Positions 1 through 26,770 of a DNA stretch of 64,000 nucleotides are shown here, piece by piece (the first letter of the stretch is position 1; each line of letters opens with the position of its first letter). A model generated the notes under the pieces. That model did no database searches. It worked only from the letters and a program-made list of their open reading frames with translations, and was not told where the DNA came from. Source of the stretch: Ascaris suum. Its lineage: Eukaryota; Nematoda; Chromadorea; Rhabditida; Ascarididae. Location of the stretch: contig CM024188.1 in assembly GCA_013433145.1 (NCBI GenBank), positions 1,736,001 to 1,800,000 of the forward strand, given 5' to 3'. Position numbers and translations under genes: made by a program.

Positions 1-2655
1 TGTCTCACTGGAAGCAGTTGTTTCTGATTTGTCGAATCAAAAGGTGTTGTTCGGAATCATGAGTGCTTGATAAGGTCTAAAGTAGTCCGAAAGTACGGAT
101 TTGTCGTAGTTCTGAAGCGAACGAATGAGCGGCCAATTGTGCATGAGAAAAAATGTTACGGTACCATGCTTTTGCGTTATCCTGCTAGAAAAATGTGTTT
201 CAGCTACTGTGTGATAGTCTGGAGCACGTACTTTTGGACGGCTTGCTCGTGGAAGAAGCCAACGAAGGACTAAGCGAATGCGTGTTGCGGGTTTGTTGTG
301 CTTCTTTTGTTGTGCATGTTTAGCTGGCGATGTTTTGAACGAAATTAGCCAACGGCGAATTTCAAGTAACCCAAGTGGCTTGAGGCATTTGCGCCCTCAT
401 TTTAAAAATCCCTTGAATTAGTTCACTAATGGGTTGAAAGTTCCTTATCTTTTCTTCGTTGGCTCAATGCTTTGCTTTTGAAACGATAAAAAGGTTTTCA
501 AGGTGATCACAGTGGATTTCAGGCTTACGTTAAGCGCTGCAAGGAGGTGAATCGTTGCATAATGAGTGAGTTTCCAGTTTTCAAAGCTGAGATCCGAGAA
601 ATCGCGAAGAAACTTTCTGTGGTACCGCCAGGTGATTGTTTTCTTTCTTTTATTGTCAGACTTGTGAATGTTTTTTTATCGACCTTTGTGTGGAGTAACT
701 GTGAAATGAAAGATATTATTCCGTTGTAGCGAATCTCTTGGGTTCCTTCAGAATGCCTCAAGCAAGTTTTCCTGCAACGGAAATGTGCAGTCACTCTCGT
801 TTTAGCCTTTTTTAGTCCTTGTTTACGTATTTGAGCTTCCACGAACTCGAAAACGTTTAATTCTGGAAAAGTTCTTTTCCATATCTTTTACTGTGTGGAC
901 TTGTTGTCTATAGTTTTTTAGCGCGATTGAGGGTTCTTCCCGAGCAGTGTTCATTTTGAGCTTTTTCGCTGAAGTCTATAGTCTCTTCCTCGCGTGCAAG
1001 CATTTAGGGGATGCGCTAAGAGATTTTTCAATAGTGGCGCTGTCTCTTATTTAAAAGTTTCCTCTCACAGAACAGACTAATGTATGCACATTTAGTCTCG
1101 GCTGTAAATCCTCCAATCCTTCTGTGCTCAAACTTAGAGATTGGGAGGTTTTATCTAGGTTCTGCGCCGAAGAAAATATCTTTCTTTGGTGCCGCGGAGG
1201 TTCCCTCGCCCGTTTTTCACCTGTGAAATAGGACGTTTTGCTTCGATTTACTGACGCAAGAAAACATTCTTGAAGAGAAATTTGCTCAGTCCACTTTTCG
1301 ATAATAATTTTTCAAATTGGTCATTTTCTATGGTAATGTCATGTCTAAGTCCGAAAATCGGGTAACGGTCATCGAGCATTTACCAGTGGCGCTGTATCCT
1401 CGCAAAACTTTCCATCATCATTAGTTTTACACTTTTCCATCAAAATCTTTCGAAAATTTCAATTATTTTTTTATTTTTATGCTTATCGTTGAACAAAGAA
1501 AAAGATCTTAAGAAGCGGGTGAACGGGTCTTTTGAAAGAAGTGTGATTTACGCGATTTGTTGTTGGTGGTGTGAATTCGACCGATTACTTCAATTCTTTT
1601 ACGCCTATTCATCTCTGTCGTTTTTATTGGATACCCGTTACCTATTCCGACCAATGAGAGTCTCATTTCTCATATGTTGTGTTCTCGACTTGAGGTTGCA
1701 CCAGATAATATGCTTCGAGCTAAAAAATCTCAAGTTTTGCTGACAGGCTTCTCGTAATTTGTATTGCAGACAAAAAAAGGGTTAAGAAATTTAAAGTCCC
1801 TCTAGAAAAATTCGTTTTATTTAATTTCCGCCAGAGTGCGATTTTGCAATCCACGGAAAACATGGAGGCCGGATTTTTTTTTTGGGGGGGGGGGGAGGAG
1901 GGCAAGGGGTCCTTTGTCGAGATGATCTTCCCGCCCCTCGGCTCTCCCTCATATTCCCATTTCCCGTTGCCGGTTCCACTTTAGCAAAACTCTTTCTAAG
2001 ATGACGTGCAAGAGTAGGTAATTAATTCTCGTGGACGTGTTGCATTAATGACCAATTAGGTGACCCTATAGACATTATATTAGCAGGTGGAGGCCTTGGA
2101 GTTGAATGACTCTCTTTATTCTAGTAGTGGCAGAGTTTTTACTGTTGTTGGCTTCTTTTTCTTCTCTTTTCCGTTCTCGTTTTTGAGAAAGAGGGGTAAG
2201 ATGGTTAAGAGCTTTTAAGAGAGGACGCTTTGATTGAACATCTTGAAATCTTATCGAATAGATTGTTTCTCTTGCTTCTCTGTAATGCAAAGCGTCATAT
2301 TTGCAGAGAAGCAATGCAAAAGCTTGACCTCGATTCGTACTGATGGACCTGGAACGAATCAGATGGCTGAGGTTGTTTCTATTCGTTTTTTAGATCCCAA
2401 GAACGTTTAATTCTGGATTAGCGAGAGTACTTTTTCGAGCAGTCGCTTGTGTGAGCCAAGGAGTTTTCTAGGCTTTGACATTTCGAGGGAAATAAATTAT
2501 TGTAATAGGCCGTGCTTGACTGCCACATAAGTTTATTAAATTCGAGCAGAATCAGTCGTCTAGCCCATGTTTGGTTATTATATTTGCGTTTCTGTTCTCA
2601 ATAGAGCATTTCCATCTAGCACAAGAGAAAGAAGTGATATCATTTGGAATGTTTT
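1..2655. other. Non-coding stretch upstream of the last exons of gene 1
   Basis: No exon with a convincing splice frame was found here on either strand. The open frames are short, lack similarity to anything I recognise, and have no good splice borders. The stretch is T-rich on the plus strand and carries a T10-G12 run (G12 at 1884-1895). The most likely reading is a large intron, or the region 5' of the gene whose last two exons follow at 2.7-3.3 kb; missed exons are possible. Confidence 0.4.
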
Positions 2656-3301
2656 ATGGACACTCATGATGTATCATATGTTCAGGATCATCTGGTGACA
2701 ATTGCCTGGCTCAACAACATCCTTAGTGGACAGGTCGGAGCATCAATGAATTCCTATATCAGGTGAGTTGCATCCTTATTTGCGTTAGTTAATTGCCGAA
2801 GTGGTTGACATTAATGAGAAGTAGTTGAATCGTTGAGATTATAAGTATGTTTTCTGTGACTTTATGATAGCACAGGTTTATGGTTAGTGAACTCTCCTGT
2901 TTGGTGTTTCGTATGAGCATTTGCTGTTGAGTAGACTGTGGACAGATAGATGAACGTACGCTGCGGTGATTGCTTTACGAACTCTAGATTTACGCGTTTC
3001 TAGTTCTCTTTTCGTTTTTCTTTTTGAAGAAGGCCAAAACATGCATCGACAGGACTTCAAGTCACTTGACCTCAAGTAGATGAAGAGGGGCCTGTAGTTA
3101 CGGTAGTGATAACGGCACAGTTTTTTTTTTAGGAAACTCGAGCTGGCCAACTTCCCGATATGCATCGATTTGATTATTGGGTTGGCGGAGTACACGCTGT
3201 TGATGCTGAACGGAACGTATAAAGTGCCGCAACAGCTGTGGAAAGAGTGGGCACAGACGTACTGTAAAGATCACGGGTACGTCTTGGATTCCGATATTTA
3301 A
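2656..3301 (+). CDS. Unrecognised protein, last two coding exons
   Basis: Two exons are supported. The penultimate exon runs from 2686 (after TTCAG) to 2762 with a GTGAGT donor. The last exon runs 3133-3301 after a T-rich TTTAG acceptor and ends at TAA. They join in phase (split AG|G codon). The joined peptide starts DHLVTIAWLNNILSG and ends with the tail YVLDSDI. It is mostly hydrophobic and helical, with a run around ICIDLIIGLAEYTLLML. I do not recognise the family. An ATG at 2656 is in frame just after a stop, so a 91-residue single-gene reading from 2656 is possible. More likely this is the C-terminus of a longer protein whose upstream exons lie before the window or in the first 2.6 kb. 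Confidence 0.5.
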
Positions 3302-4599
3302 GGTGTACTGTTGCGGTAAGAAGTTCCGCTATTTCTATTTGGCCTGTTTTATATCGTTGCTCAATTATGTATAAATCGCTTCATTCAGTTCATCGGTTTA
3401 TTCCTTGTGCATTGTTCAGTGGAATTTTTGTTCAGAGCAGGGTGTTGCAGTTTGTTTTGTTTGGAACGAGGCACTCAAATCCATTTGCTTCGGTAGTGAT
3501 GTCGTATACGGTTGAGCCACACATTTCATTTGCTATTTTCTCATTACCTTTGAATTTACTTATTACACAAAGTTTTCAACCATCGTCATTGATGAAGAAA
3601 AGGGAAATCGCAAAATTGGAGAATTCATACTTGGACGTCGAGGAAAATTTTAAAGCTGAGGGAATGAAGCCTTAGCATTAAAACATTACGACATGCGGTG
3701 GATAGAATTTCCGGAAGTTAGATTCTCATATAATTCACTCGGATCTGCAGTCATTATTGGTCGAATTTGTTGATACATCGACTGTTGTCTTACGATTTAT
3801 CGGTTCTCTTCTCATGCGGTTTATTGTTTTGAGAGCGCGTTTGTGAATTACTTCATCACGGATGTATTTTGACTGTAAATTGGCTTCATTTAAATTCTCG
3901 TATTGATCGTTTTTTTTTTTGTAAATTCAGTTGGTTCATTATTGTTGCTGTGGATTATTCGATGTGTTCTTTTGCATTGTGTGGGTTTTTCTATTATGTT
4001 TCGAATTGTTTATTATCTTATATAAGAGTTGTCGATTAGTTGATTTTACGTTTCTGATATGTGGAAATCTTTTGAATATTCTGATTGATGTTCTCTTTCT
4101 TTTGCGTGACTTTATGTTTATACTTTTATAGTTGTTTTGAGTGGTTTCAGGTCTTCCATCGTCGTTAAAATTCGTCTCATTGATACTGGTCATTGGAGCA
4201 ATCTTATAATTCGGGTAATATTTCTAATTAAGTCGAAAGATTATTGGGAAGGATGGCAAATAATTGATAACAAAGAAACGTTAGAAAATTCTCTGAACCT
4301 CATATTATATTCTAGATGAGCATAATTGCTAAGATAATTTTAATATCTTCATCGATATTAACTCGTATAATAAATTTTTCTAGCATTTCAATGATTTGTT
4401 CGCTAAAATTATTTGTTTTAATGAAACAGATCTCTCCTTTTTTTTTGTTTCGTTTGTTTGTTTATTTGTTTTTTAGAAGATGTTCTATTCATGTGGTTTA
4501 TTACTTTCTTACTGCTTATTACAGTGTTTTTATTTTATCAATGTTACTATTCCGGGGATTGCATCTGTATACTATTGTTTCACTTGATTCAATTAAATT

Positions 4600-4650
4600 G
4601 AGTTGTTTGTTTGTTTGTTTGTTTGTTTGTTTGTGTGTGTGTGTGTTTTT
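4600..4650. repeat. (TTTG)n/(TG)n microsatellite
   Basis: About seven tandem GTTT units run into about five TG units. It lies in the presumed 3' flank of gene 1. The apparent cysteine/valine-rich ORF over it is simply the translation of the repeat. Confidence 0.9.
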
Positions 4651-4809
4651 TTTAATCTGACGCATTTGATGTTTGCTGCAATTTTTTTTTTACTATTCAT
4701 CCATCCGTTTTTTCAGTCACAAGCCGACCGCGCCTGTGCAATAAAACGTGACTAATTTCTTTGAAATATGGCATGGTTGTGGTTGATGCGACTGCTCAGT
4801 GGTATGAAA

Positions 4810-5320
4810 TTAAAGAGTTGCGTTCGTTCGCAATAGGTAGTGCGGCTGCAGTCCGGCTTTAATAAGCAGAAAGTAGTCGGCCGAGAATGGCCAAGATGGG
4901 ACAGACACCAGGCGATATCTCTGCCTTCCTACCCCCCCCCCCCTCCCCCACCTGTTCACCCGCGAAGGCCAGTTAAATGCGGTCATCATTTGACGCCTCT
5001 CCAACGAGTTTCAAGCTGCAGCCACATTCTAAGCTTCAGTGCCGCGCAGTGGATGTAGCAGCGCTTTGGCCACTTCCGCGGTCGAATCGTGTGGGGGCGA
5101 CGCCGTTCTGGATGCGGCAACCACAGCTCTGCCTCAAATCTGCAGTTGCAAAGCGCATTGTGGTGTCACGTTGCTGAGTGTATGTGTGTGCCTGTAGAAA
5201 GACAATTCGTAGGTTCTTTAAACAAACAGTGAAAGAAGAGCTATACCAAATTTGGTGGGGATGATGTGTACCTACCCCGTGCAGTCCACCCCGTGTGCAA
5301 CGTTTTTTCTTGGTCACTCA
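4810..5320. other. GC-rich island with weak tRNA-like boxes
   Basis: This block is visibly more GC-rich than its surroundings and contains a C12 run (4932-4943) followed by more C-rich sequence. Near 5050-5090 there is an A-box-like TAGCAGCGCTTTGG, followed about 10 bases later by a B-box-like GGTCGAATCG. The B box lacks one T of the consensus, and no cloverleaf can be drawn. It may be a degraded dispersed (SINE-like) repeat. I see no coding evidence. Confidence 0.3.
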
Positions 5321-8300
5321 AGGCTGTGGAGTTTAGTGGAAGTTGAGTCTTATGGTTGTTAACGCGAAGTAGGGAAACCGCTTATACGAACTTTCAAGTT
5401 AGTTGGCCATTTCTAAAAGAATTGTGGGCATTTAAATGCGTCAAAATATCCACGTAAGTTCAATAATCGACAAAACGCACGTTAAACAATTAACCTTTGC
5501 GCGCATGAGTGTCACCTATATATGAGCATGGATGACATATAGAACGGCTGCGACGTTCTATTCTGCAGTATTTCCTTTTTTTTCTATTAGTAAAAAGTTT
5601 CGGATCCAAACTTGAGGGTGCTAGACTGAATGTGAGCTGGCGATGAGGCTAGCGCGGTTCATACTGGGTTTGAGCCTTAAAACGGTTCGTAGAAAGTTGG
5701 TTTTTTTACTTGAGTTCGGAAAACTTGATAGGTTAGTTGACGTGCTGATTCATTGCGAGCCCAAATGCGATCGCCAAGAAAGGAAGATTTCCTGCTTAAA
5801 TCTCACGCATATGTAGTACATGAAACAAAGGTGAGTGAGTTTCACTCACAAAGCAACTTTGTCGACCAACGCAAAACACGGACAGTTGAAAAGCAACGGC
5901 AAACAATCTCGTAACTCATCCTGACCGAGATCCGAAAATCGCATGCTAGCGATACGGGAAATATTCGATACACGTGTGAACGCATTCCTGTGAATAAAAT
6001 ACCCGTGGTATTTCTTTTGATTGGTGCCATCGTAATAGTCTCAATGAAATCCCCGACTATGATTTCCAAAATTCTAGGGAAAGAGGCCATTAGAGATTAC
6101 TTTATTGAGCATGTTTTCCTCAAAACTTGAAAAAACCAGAACGATAGTTTATAACGCGTACATACAGCGTTTGTGTGAATATGCAAGTACCGATTATACA
6201 TATATGTGTGTATATATATATATGAATATATCTTTTACACACATACATGTGTAGATACATATATTTGTGCGTATATAAACAACATTGTGCATAAACAGTT
6301 GTCTATATATGTATATGCAACAATAATAATATTACACGAAAGTCTTGTATGCAGAATGTTTCTCGAGTTCTACAATGGAAGAAGCTTTTTTCAATACGCT
6401 AGAGAGGTTCAAGTAAGAAGGACGGGAGCGATGTTGGAAGGAGAGTTTGTTCCAAGTCTTAGGAGATATCACTTCCGCGTCGAAATGTGGACTGGTTGTA
6501 CGAAGGTCAGTGGTGCCGTTTCAGTTCAGACTTGAATGCGCCGAATTATTTCATAACTAAACGTGATTGGATGACGTGTAACAGGTCGAATTTGCTGACG
6601 GGTTGTTGTGCCAAGGAGTGTCTTCTTTTATCTCACGACTTTGGAAGCCTGGTATCCTCTGAAAGAAAAAAAAAACAGAATGAAATTTTTAATCTCGTTT
6701 AACGAAATAAAGAGGGGAGGGGAGGGGGAGTGACAGACCACCGGGATTCTTCATCAGACTGTCCCACGCGTCCGTGAAAAAGACGAATCTCTAATTTCAT
6801 AGGATCTCCAATATGGTGTATTATTTTTTGCTTTTTCCGTGAAACTTCAATTTTGCATACTGAAGAGTGGAAATGCATATTTTTTGCAGCTCGTAGTAAT
6901 TCAGTTAGTGATTTACTGAAGCGGAGCTTAGTCCCGATAGCAGAATCACAATTTTTGAGTGGTTTTTCCACTGAAGTACGCCATTAGCTACGCTGTGAAT
7001 TTTTGCTCACCAGCCATCTCGCGAGCTACGATTCAAACAAATGCGCTGATTTCCTTTTGTCTTTTTTTTTGCCACACACCAAAAAGCTCTATCCATCCAT
7101 TCAGCTATGTGCTTCAGCTCGAGATTCACTATACCGCCTCGGACGCAATTTGAAATACTTTTCCCGGCGTGTTTTTTGTGTGCGTGCTCTCCTAACCATC
7201 ACCCAACCTTCCAACCCTGTCGTTTTAGGACCCCTCCGTACAATCAATCTTTACACTTATTGAAGCTCACGGGTTTAAATCCTCTTTGGGAAACGTTACA
7301 TTGGAGCCAGGTTGTAGGTTCATGAGAAAGTATACGTATTGATTCCAGAAATCATCTTCCTAGTTCCCGACCCTGCCATTTGAATCTGCTGAAATTTCCT
7401 TTCTTGTTGAGGCTTCAGAGTTTCAGTTTCACGACTAGAAACGATTTTTTTAAAGCCTCGGAGATTGGAAGCAGTTACCTCGAGACATTTTGCTCGTACC
7501 TTACACGGTCTTTAATCGGTGTGAAACCACTTCATAGTGGCACTTTTTATTCTCGACTTACTGTCCAAACTTCAAAATAACCTTGGGTTAAAGGTAGGCA
7601 GCTGGTTGCTTAGAGTATTTCACTACAAACTTTAAATTTGCAATAGTGTTTGTAAACTTTTTGGCTATTTAGTGACAAATCAGGAAGGCAGACTTTTTTG
7701 CGCAACTGAACACACCATCCGCAAATTTGGAGTGTTACTAATATTGTAACCTGGCAGTATCTTGGGACTTGATTTTTGAAGACAGATAGATTATGATTTG
7801 GTTTTGGTGACTTAGGACGCATTCCTATTTTTGGAACCTTGCAAAGAATTTCAGAATCTCATAACGGTTGTTTCAATGCTGTCGAAGCTTGCCATCAGGG
7901 GTTAATTCAAGAAGGGCTTTCGTTTACACGGTTAAACAACGTCCCAATTTTGGCACACCGCCACGAAGGTGGTCCTGAGCGTTATTTTTATCAGCAATCA
8001 ACTATTATGCAAAAAAAGGAACATCTTTTCCTACTTCAACTCCCAAATTGTATTCTTTCTTAACACAGAGTTACAACAAAGTGTTTATTATACTCAAAAC
8101 GCATTTGCAGCTTCATGCATTTTTTTTACGCCCATAGTGTTTTTAACGTATAATTGCATGGTGCAATTCCGTTTCGACTTCCAAAGTAGAACAAATTTCG
8201 GACTCCGTTTTCTCGTGAATTCCTCGTTCACTTTGCTACCCATTCCCCGAAAATGAGGAATTTCATCGATATTGCTCCGTGTTTATGCGCGGTGCGAGAA

Positions 8301-8768
8301 GTCAATCTCCTCTCTTATTTATTTACTTAAATGCACACCTAAGCAGAAAGTCGTAAAAAAAATCGCCCATTTTCGACGAAAATCCCCAAGATTAACACCA
8401 TTGGTAAATAAGTTGCACCATTGACAGCGTTAATCAAAATAACTTTGTTGGCATTTCAGTGAAATCATCTTAGAATACCCGACACAGTAGGAACAGAATT
8501 TTTTTTTCCATTCGTATTTCCACCCCCTCGAAACTTTGCTTCGTTCTTAGAAATTGCAACATGAAGCCGTATTTTCAGCGTTTCCAATTAATGTTCACCT
8601 CAAAATATTTCAGGTCCGTGTTCCTAACCTCTACCATCGTTTATCATTAAAGAAATCAGTGCAAAAATTTGTTGTATAACTTACATTCCAAATGGGCGAT
8701 TTGAACCATTGCATAGCAGAAATGCACGAACAAACCTATAAAGAAATGATCTGTGCACAGATTTTCAA

Positions 8769-8837
8769 GAGGTCGATCAACCAGTGGTCAGTATGGTCAG
8801 TATATGATATTAATGCAGAGGTCGATCAACCAGTGTT
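8769..8837 (+). repeat. Short direct repeat, two copies
   Basis: The sequence GAGGTCGATCAACCAGTG occurs near 8769 and again near 8819, about 50 bases apart. It is too short to classify and could reflect a local duplication. Confidence 0.6.
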
Positions 8838-9196
8838 ATGTATCAGAATGAAGGCAAAAAAGGTGAATGGTGCAGAAACGGTCTAGAGAGACATATAAAT
8901 TGCAAAGAAAGTTACCTCTACAGAAAATATATGCCATAATGGATGTAGGAAGTTGGAATGCTTGCCTTATAATATAAGATTCTAACAATTATTACCTCAT
9001 TATATTGACGCCAAAAGTCTATACTAAGGGCGAGATTTTGAGGTGCAATGGGAATATCATTGGGCAATGAAGCTCCTTTTAAAGAAATGGAAGATCCCAA
9101 CGATAGGCGGGCTTTTAACACGAATCCAACATCCGGAACGTGAATTGATAGGAAAAGTGGACTTAAGAATCCACACATTTCTTCGTCGATTTCCAT
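8826..9196 (-). CDS. Candidate small gene immediately downstream of the NRAMP gene
   Basis: A 67-codon frame starts at ATG 9196, five bases after a good acceptor (TTCGCAG). It runs to a phase-0 donor at 8996 (GAG|GTAATA) and starts MEIDEEMCGFLSPLFLSI. A possible second exon, 8882-8826, after CTCTCTAG encodes a short hydrophobic tail (TVSAPFTFFAFILIHNTG) and a TGA, giving about 85 aa. The acceptor lies only about 50 bases beyond the proposed NRAMP stop, which would fit a nematode operon position. The family is unknown. It could also be a chance frame, and an opposing 64-codon plus-strand ORF (8692-8886) overlaps the second exon. Confidence 0.27.
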
Positions 9197-9243
9197 AATT
9201 ACTGCGAATTTAGCAAACGTCTATTACTATTGTTGCTTTTAAA

Positions 9244-22843
<13,600 letters not shown>

Positions 22844-23086
22844 TAAATCAACCTAAAACTAGTTGTGCAAAAATTATGATCGTGGAAAATCGTCTATAGA
22901 TATTGACAATAAAAAAATTGATTTCAAGTAATCGATTCATACGCCGAATGAAATATTTATGCGGCGGCAATGATAAAATTTATCATAATTTGTTTGTTTC
23001 TTTTTTTTTTTTTAGTTTCTTTTTTAAATCAAAAAAAATATTTGTAATAAATTTTCGAATATATTTTTAAGCTAATAAAGATTCAC

Positions 23087-23117
<31 letters not shown>

Positions 23118-23336
23118 GATTTACACAATTGTTTATGAAACGTTTACAATCAAAACGTTGAAATCCTCTCAGTGTGAAAGTTTTGAAAAACGATGTAAAC
23201 GCTTATGAAAATGTAAGACAACTTTTTGCTATCATATTGCGAACTATATTCTTGATGGGCAATAAAAAAAAATTTTTTTCAAGGTGATAGATATATTTTG
23301 CGACCATTGATGATAGCAAAAATAAAAAACAACTAA

Positions 23337-23462
23337 CTCATGAAATATCTGATGCTTCAAATCATGGAATAGCTCCAACTTCAAGATGTGGAATACCTCA
23401 ACTTCACGAATACCTCAGTTCATGGAGTACCTCATCTCATGGAATACTCGAACTTATGAAAA
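23337..23462 (+). repeat. Degenerate minisatellite, about 18-20-bp units
   Basis: About six to seven imperfect repeats built around TCATGGAATACCTCAACT occur in a row, with variants such as AAATCATGGAATAGCTCCAA and TTCATGGAGTACCTCAT. They are not coding. Confidence 0.75.
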
Positions 23463-26400
23463 TGCGTTCTACGTTTCAATGCTCACAATAGGTGCATTCA
23501 AAACTTTATAATAAACGTTAACTGGCGAATATTAAACACAAGAATTTTTCGCTTGTAGAGGATTGAAGAAAATGAGCAATATATGTGTTAGAGCAAGCTC
23601 CTGCTTAAGGCTAAAAAAGCGGAAACATTTAAGAATCAATCGCGCAACCGCTAGCCTCTAAATGAAATGACTGAGCATTTTAATTCTCGAGTATCAATTA
23701 AGAAGCGTGAAGTTATGCGATCTCTTGTAAAATATACCAGCGAAAAATAAACTGGACTCCAGTCAAAATTATTAAATATGGAGAGGCGATGATGGAAGGT
23801 CTTTTCATTACTCTGTTCAGCGCTCAATTTTCCTTCCAGAATTTACGCTTCTTAGAAGTGAAGAGGTCGTCCACTTGCCCCGACTGGAAGAGCAATGTCC
23901 ATAGTACTAGAACAAAGTCCAGTACTGGGCGAGTGGATTTCGAAAATTTCTAATTTTCAACAGCAGCCGATAATACTCGATCGCTAGAGGTGGGAAACCG
24001 CCCACTCGAACAATTAATATCGGCAAATTTTCCGCTTAATATTCTCTTCTTTTTTTTTTTTTAAACGATTTATAAACGATATTCACAAAGTACTGCAAAG
24101 TATCGCCTTCTTTTCGAAAGTGTGGCATTACGATTGATCGATGTTTAAAGAGCCTGACACATTGAATAATTCAAAAAAAAAAAAGAAAGAAAAGAAAAAA
24201 AACATTTCAAATATCCCAATGTGCTTTAAATCAAAATTCGACAAATTATAAGAATCAAAAAAAAAAAAGCGAAAAGGGGTGACAATTTGCATCGTAAAAT
24301 ATTTGCATTAGAAAATGAATGGAATAGTGACTACAATGAGGAAAATAGTGTCAAAATGAATGAAGATAAGCGACAACGTTTACGCTTATATTAAAAAAAA
24401 AAAAAAAAACCTGCAGTAAGCAATAATCATCAACGATGAGACGTCTCTATTGTATGCTCACAAAGACAACATTTCGATTCGTCTACGTTGCACTTATGTA
24501 ATTCAAAAATTTCAATAATTTCTATCATATTATTTTTCAAATTCTTTCATTGAGTATTTTTATTTGAATTGATTAATTAAGGTGTTAAGAAATGAATTAC
24601 CTTTTTTTTAAATCATATTATCAACAAAACAAGTTTAATGTCGATTACCTGTTAGATTATTTATTGAGCACTTCACTATTGCAAACAATTATGGCGAAAT
24701 GTCGAACGATTTTTTTTTCTTTCTTTTTTTTTTTTTTTTTTTTTTTTAAGAACGTTTTGGATCATCTTGTAAAACTCATATAAAAAGGATTAAAAAATTG
24801 CTACAAATAGGCGTAATATTGATCGTGAAATGTAAAATTTTTTCCCGACAAGCCTCAAAAGAAAAGAAAATAAGTCTTCATTCAAGGTGTGCAAAAATAT
24901 GACGTGAACTTTTTATGAATGAGATGAGTGCGTATTTATGGTATAAATGAAAGAAGTATAACAATTGCACAAAACAATACAGGTGAAGAATAGACTCTCG
25001 ACAAATGAGTTGCGAAAATGAAAAAGAAAAATAAAGCAAAAATAAGGTAAGCAAAAAAAAAAACGCTTCTACCTGATTTATTCACAATCGTTTTATAAAA
25101 TATCGTTGGTGAAGTTTTTATTGAAGAGCGCGTCCACCAACGGTAATGTGTAAACAACGAAACGGGCGTAGAGTGATGTCTATTGCTCGAAAGAAGATCG
25201 ATCAGCGTACAGCAATTGACAGCACTTCGTGAAAGTTGAAGAAAATATTTATCATCATGTGATGCTTAAAATTTTATATTTATGTATACTTCACATTAAA
25301 AAAAAAAAAGAAGGTTTATTGGAAAATATTTTTATTTTACTTCAACTAAAATTCTGGGCATCACCTAGATGAACAATTTATCGAGTATAAGAACCTATGA
25401 AAAGACCGTCGAGAGAAGTGCCTCAAGTACTTGTAGAGGACTTAGTTAATAACGGGAAGAAATTAAATTTTCATGGCTCGAGCTAATTTTCTAGCGTAGT
25501 TTTTAAATGCACCGCATAATGCCAATTGTTTTTTTTTTGTTTTCGTTTTTTTTTTTGAAATCCCTGTCATGCAGTAGCTAGTCAGGAAAGAAAAAAATTC
25601 CAAGAAAGAGTACTGAGATACTCAAATGGAAAGGAAGCATATTAATTTTTTATTGGTTTTCTGGGACAGGAAAAGAAGAAAATCAAGGAAAAGGACACCT
25701 TCATAAGCCATAAGGAGGTAGAAAGTGGATGTTGGAAGAAGGTGTTCGGTCAGCTATATGCTAACAAAAAAAAAAACAATAGCACAGCATTAGAGAAAAA
25801 ATGTCACGAGGGAATATTTAGTCGATGTTACGAGCATGCACGCTTATTTCCATGTGCCCAAATTCGTCACCCCTCTCAAAAACTACCACCTTTTTCCTCC
25901 TATTGACTTCTCAGACTGTCAAAGAACTGAAATTACTGAAAATTACTGAAAAAAAGGCTTTTGTTGCTAATCACATTTCCTTGCTTCATTCTAGAGCGCT
26001 TGTTGAGATGCTCGCCACCTGATGATGGCCACCTTCAACAGATAACGCTTATATCGCAAATCGTTTCTGCTTGACAATTTTCTAGTCATTTCTGTTTCCT
26101 ATTCGGTTCACAGATTTCTATCATGGGTCCGCTTAAAATGTGCTCTCATGTGCACAACCGGCTACAACTGAAAACTTTATTTTATATGTATTTTATATGT
26201 GATGATGTCTGCCGTGTTACTTCCGTTGACCCCATTGTTAAAGATTCCCTTAACTTTAAGAGTCGTGTGGGAAGGGAGTGAGAACGGTTTTCAAGTATGA
26301 GTGTGGAATACAGCCCGCGCCCTGGTGATTTTAATGTTCCCATCATCGATGAATGATTGTCGCATGGATTCTAAAATTCTGGAAATATGCACAAACCAAA

Positions 26401-26697
26401 AAATGTAATCGTTCAGCGAAATCTCGCAAAAACAGCAGTCATTATGACTTTGAGGGTACAAAGTTCAGCAAGCTTATTTACAGCAGGTTGGCGGCTATAA
26501 AAAACACACCTCAACGGCTCCCCTTTAATTAGGTTTATTGGTGTAGCGTTTAGCTTGACATGTGTCGGCGGCACCGACCTTAGTGGAGAGCGAAAGGGGA
26601 GGAGGGAATGTGGCTTCCATCCTCCCATGCTCACCGTCAGGATGGGGAAAGGATTATAGTTAATTTTTAGCACGAGGATAGTTACGTCCAGAGCTCG

Positions 26698-26770
26698 GTC
26701 CACACCTCGAACTTTGTTGGTTTCACTGTCTCAGACTTCATTACCGCTATGGCCACACCGTTCCAGATTC
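26698..26770 (-). ncRNA. tRNA-derived SINE-like promoter unit
   Basis: On the minus strand, the A-box-like GTGTGGCCATAGCGG (26758-26744) is followed at normal tRNA spacing by the B-box-like AAAGTTCGAGGTG (26715-26703). Between them is a GTCTGAGAC segment resembling an anticodon arm. The whole looks like a Leu/Ser-type tRNA 5' half and T arm without a proper acceptor stem, as in tRNA-derived SINEs. The 300 bases that would follow it (down to about 26400) could be the SINE body. It is not a functional tRNA as far as I can fold it. Confidence 0.4.

Larger units (their letters stand above)
3302..8825. other. Intergenic region without supported genes
   Basis: No exon could be supported in this 5.5-kb stretch. 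It is AT-rich, with a (TTTG)n/(TG)n microsatellite near 4.6 kb and a more GC-rich block at 4.8-5.3 kb (listed separately). TA/TG-rich low-complexity DNA lies near 6.2-6.3 kb. Possible poly(A) signals for gene 1 (AATAAA) lie near 4379 and 4739. The small open frames in the interval lack splice borders or recognisable motifs. Confidence 0.5.

Noticed and set aside
8692..8886. 64-codon plus-strand ORF starting MGDLNHCIAEM
   Set aside because: It contains a short direct repeat, has no splice or homology support, and opposes a candidate minus-strand exon. Neither strand is convincing enough to call both.
23337..23462. Considered as a CRISPR-like array
   Set aside because: The units are degenerate and contiguous with no unique spacers, and the genome is eukaryotic. 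It is a minisatellite.
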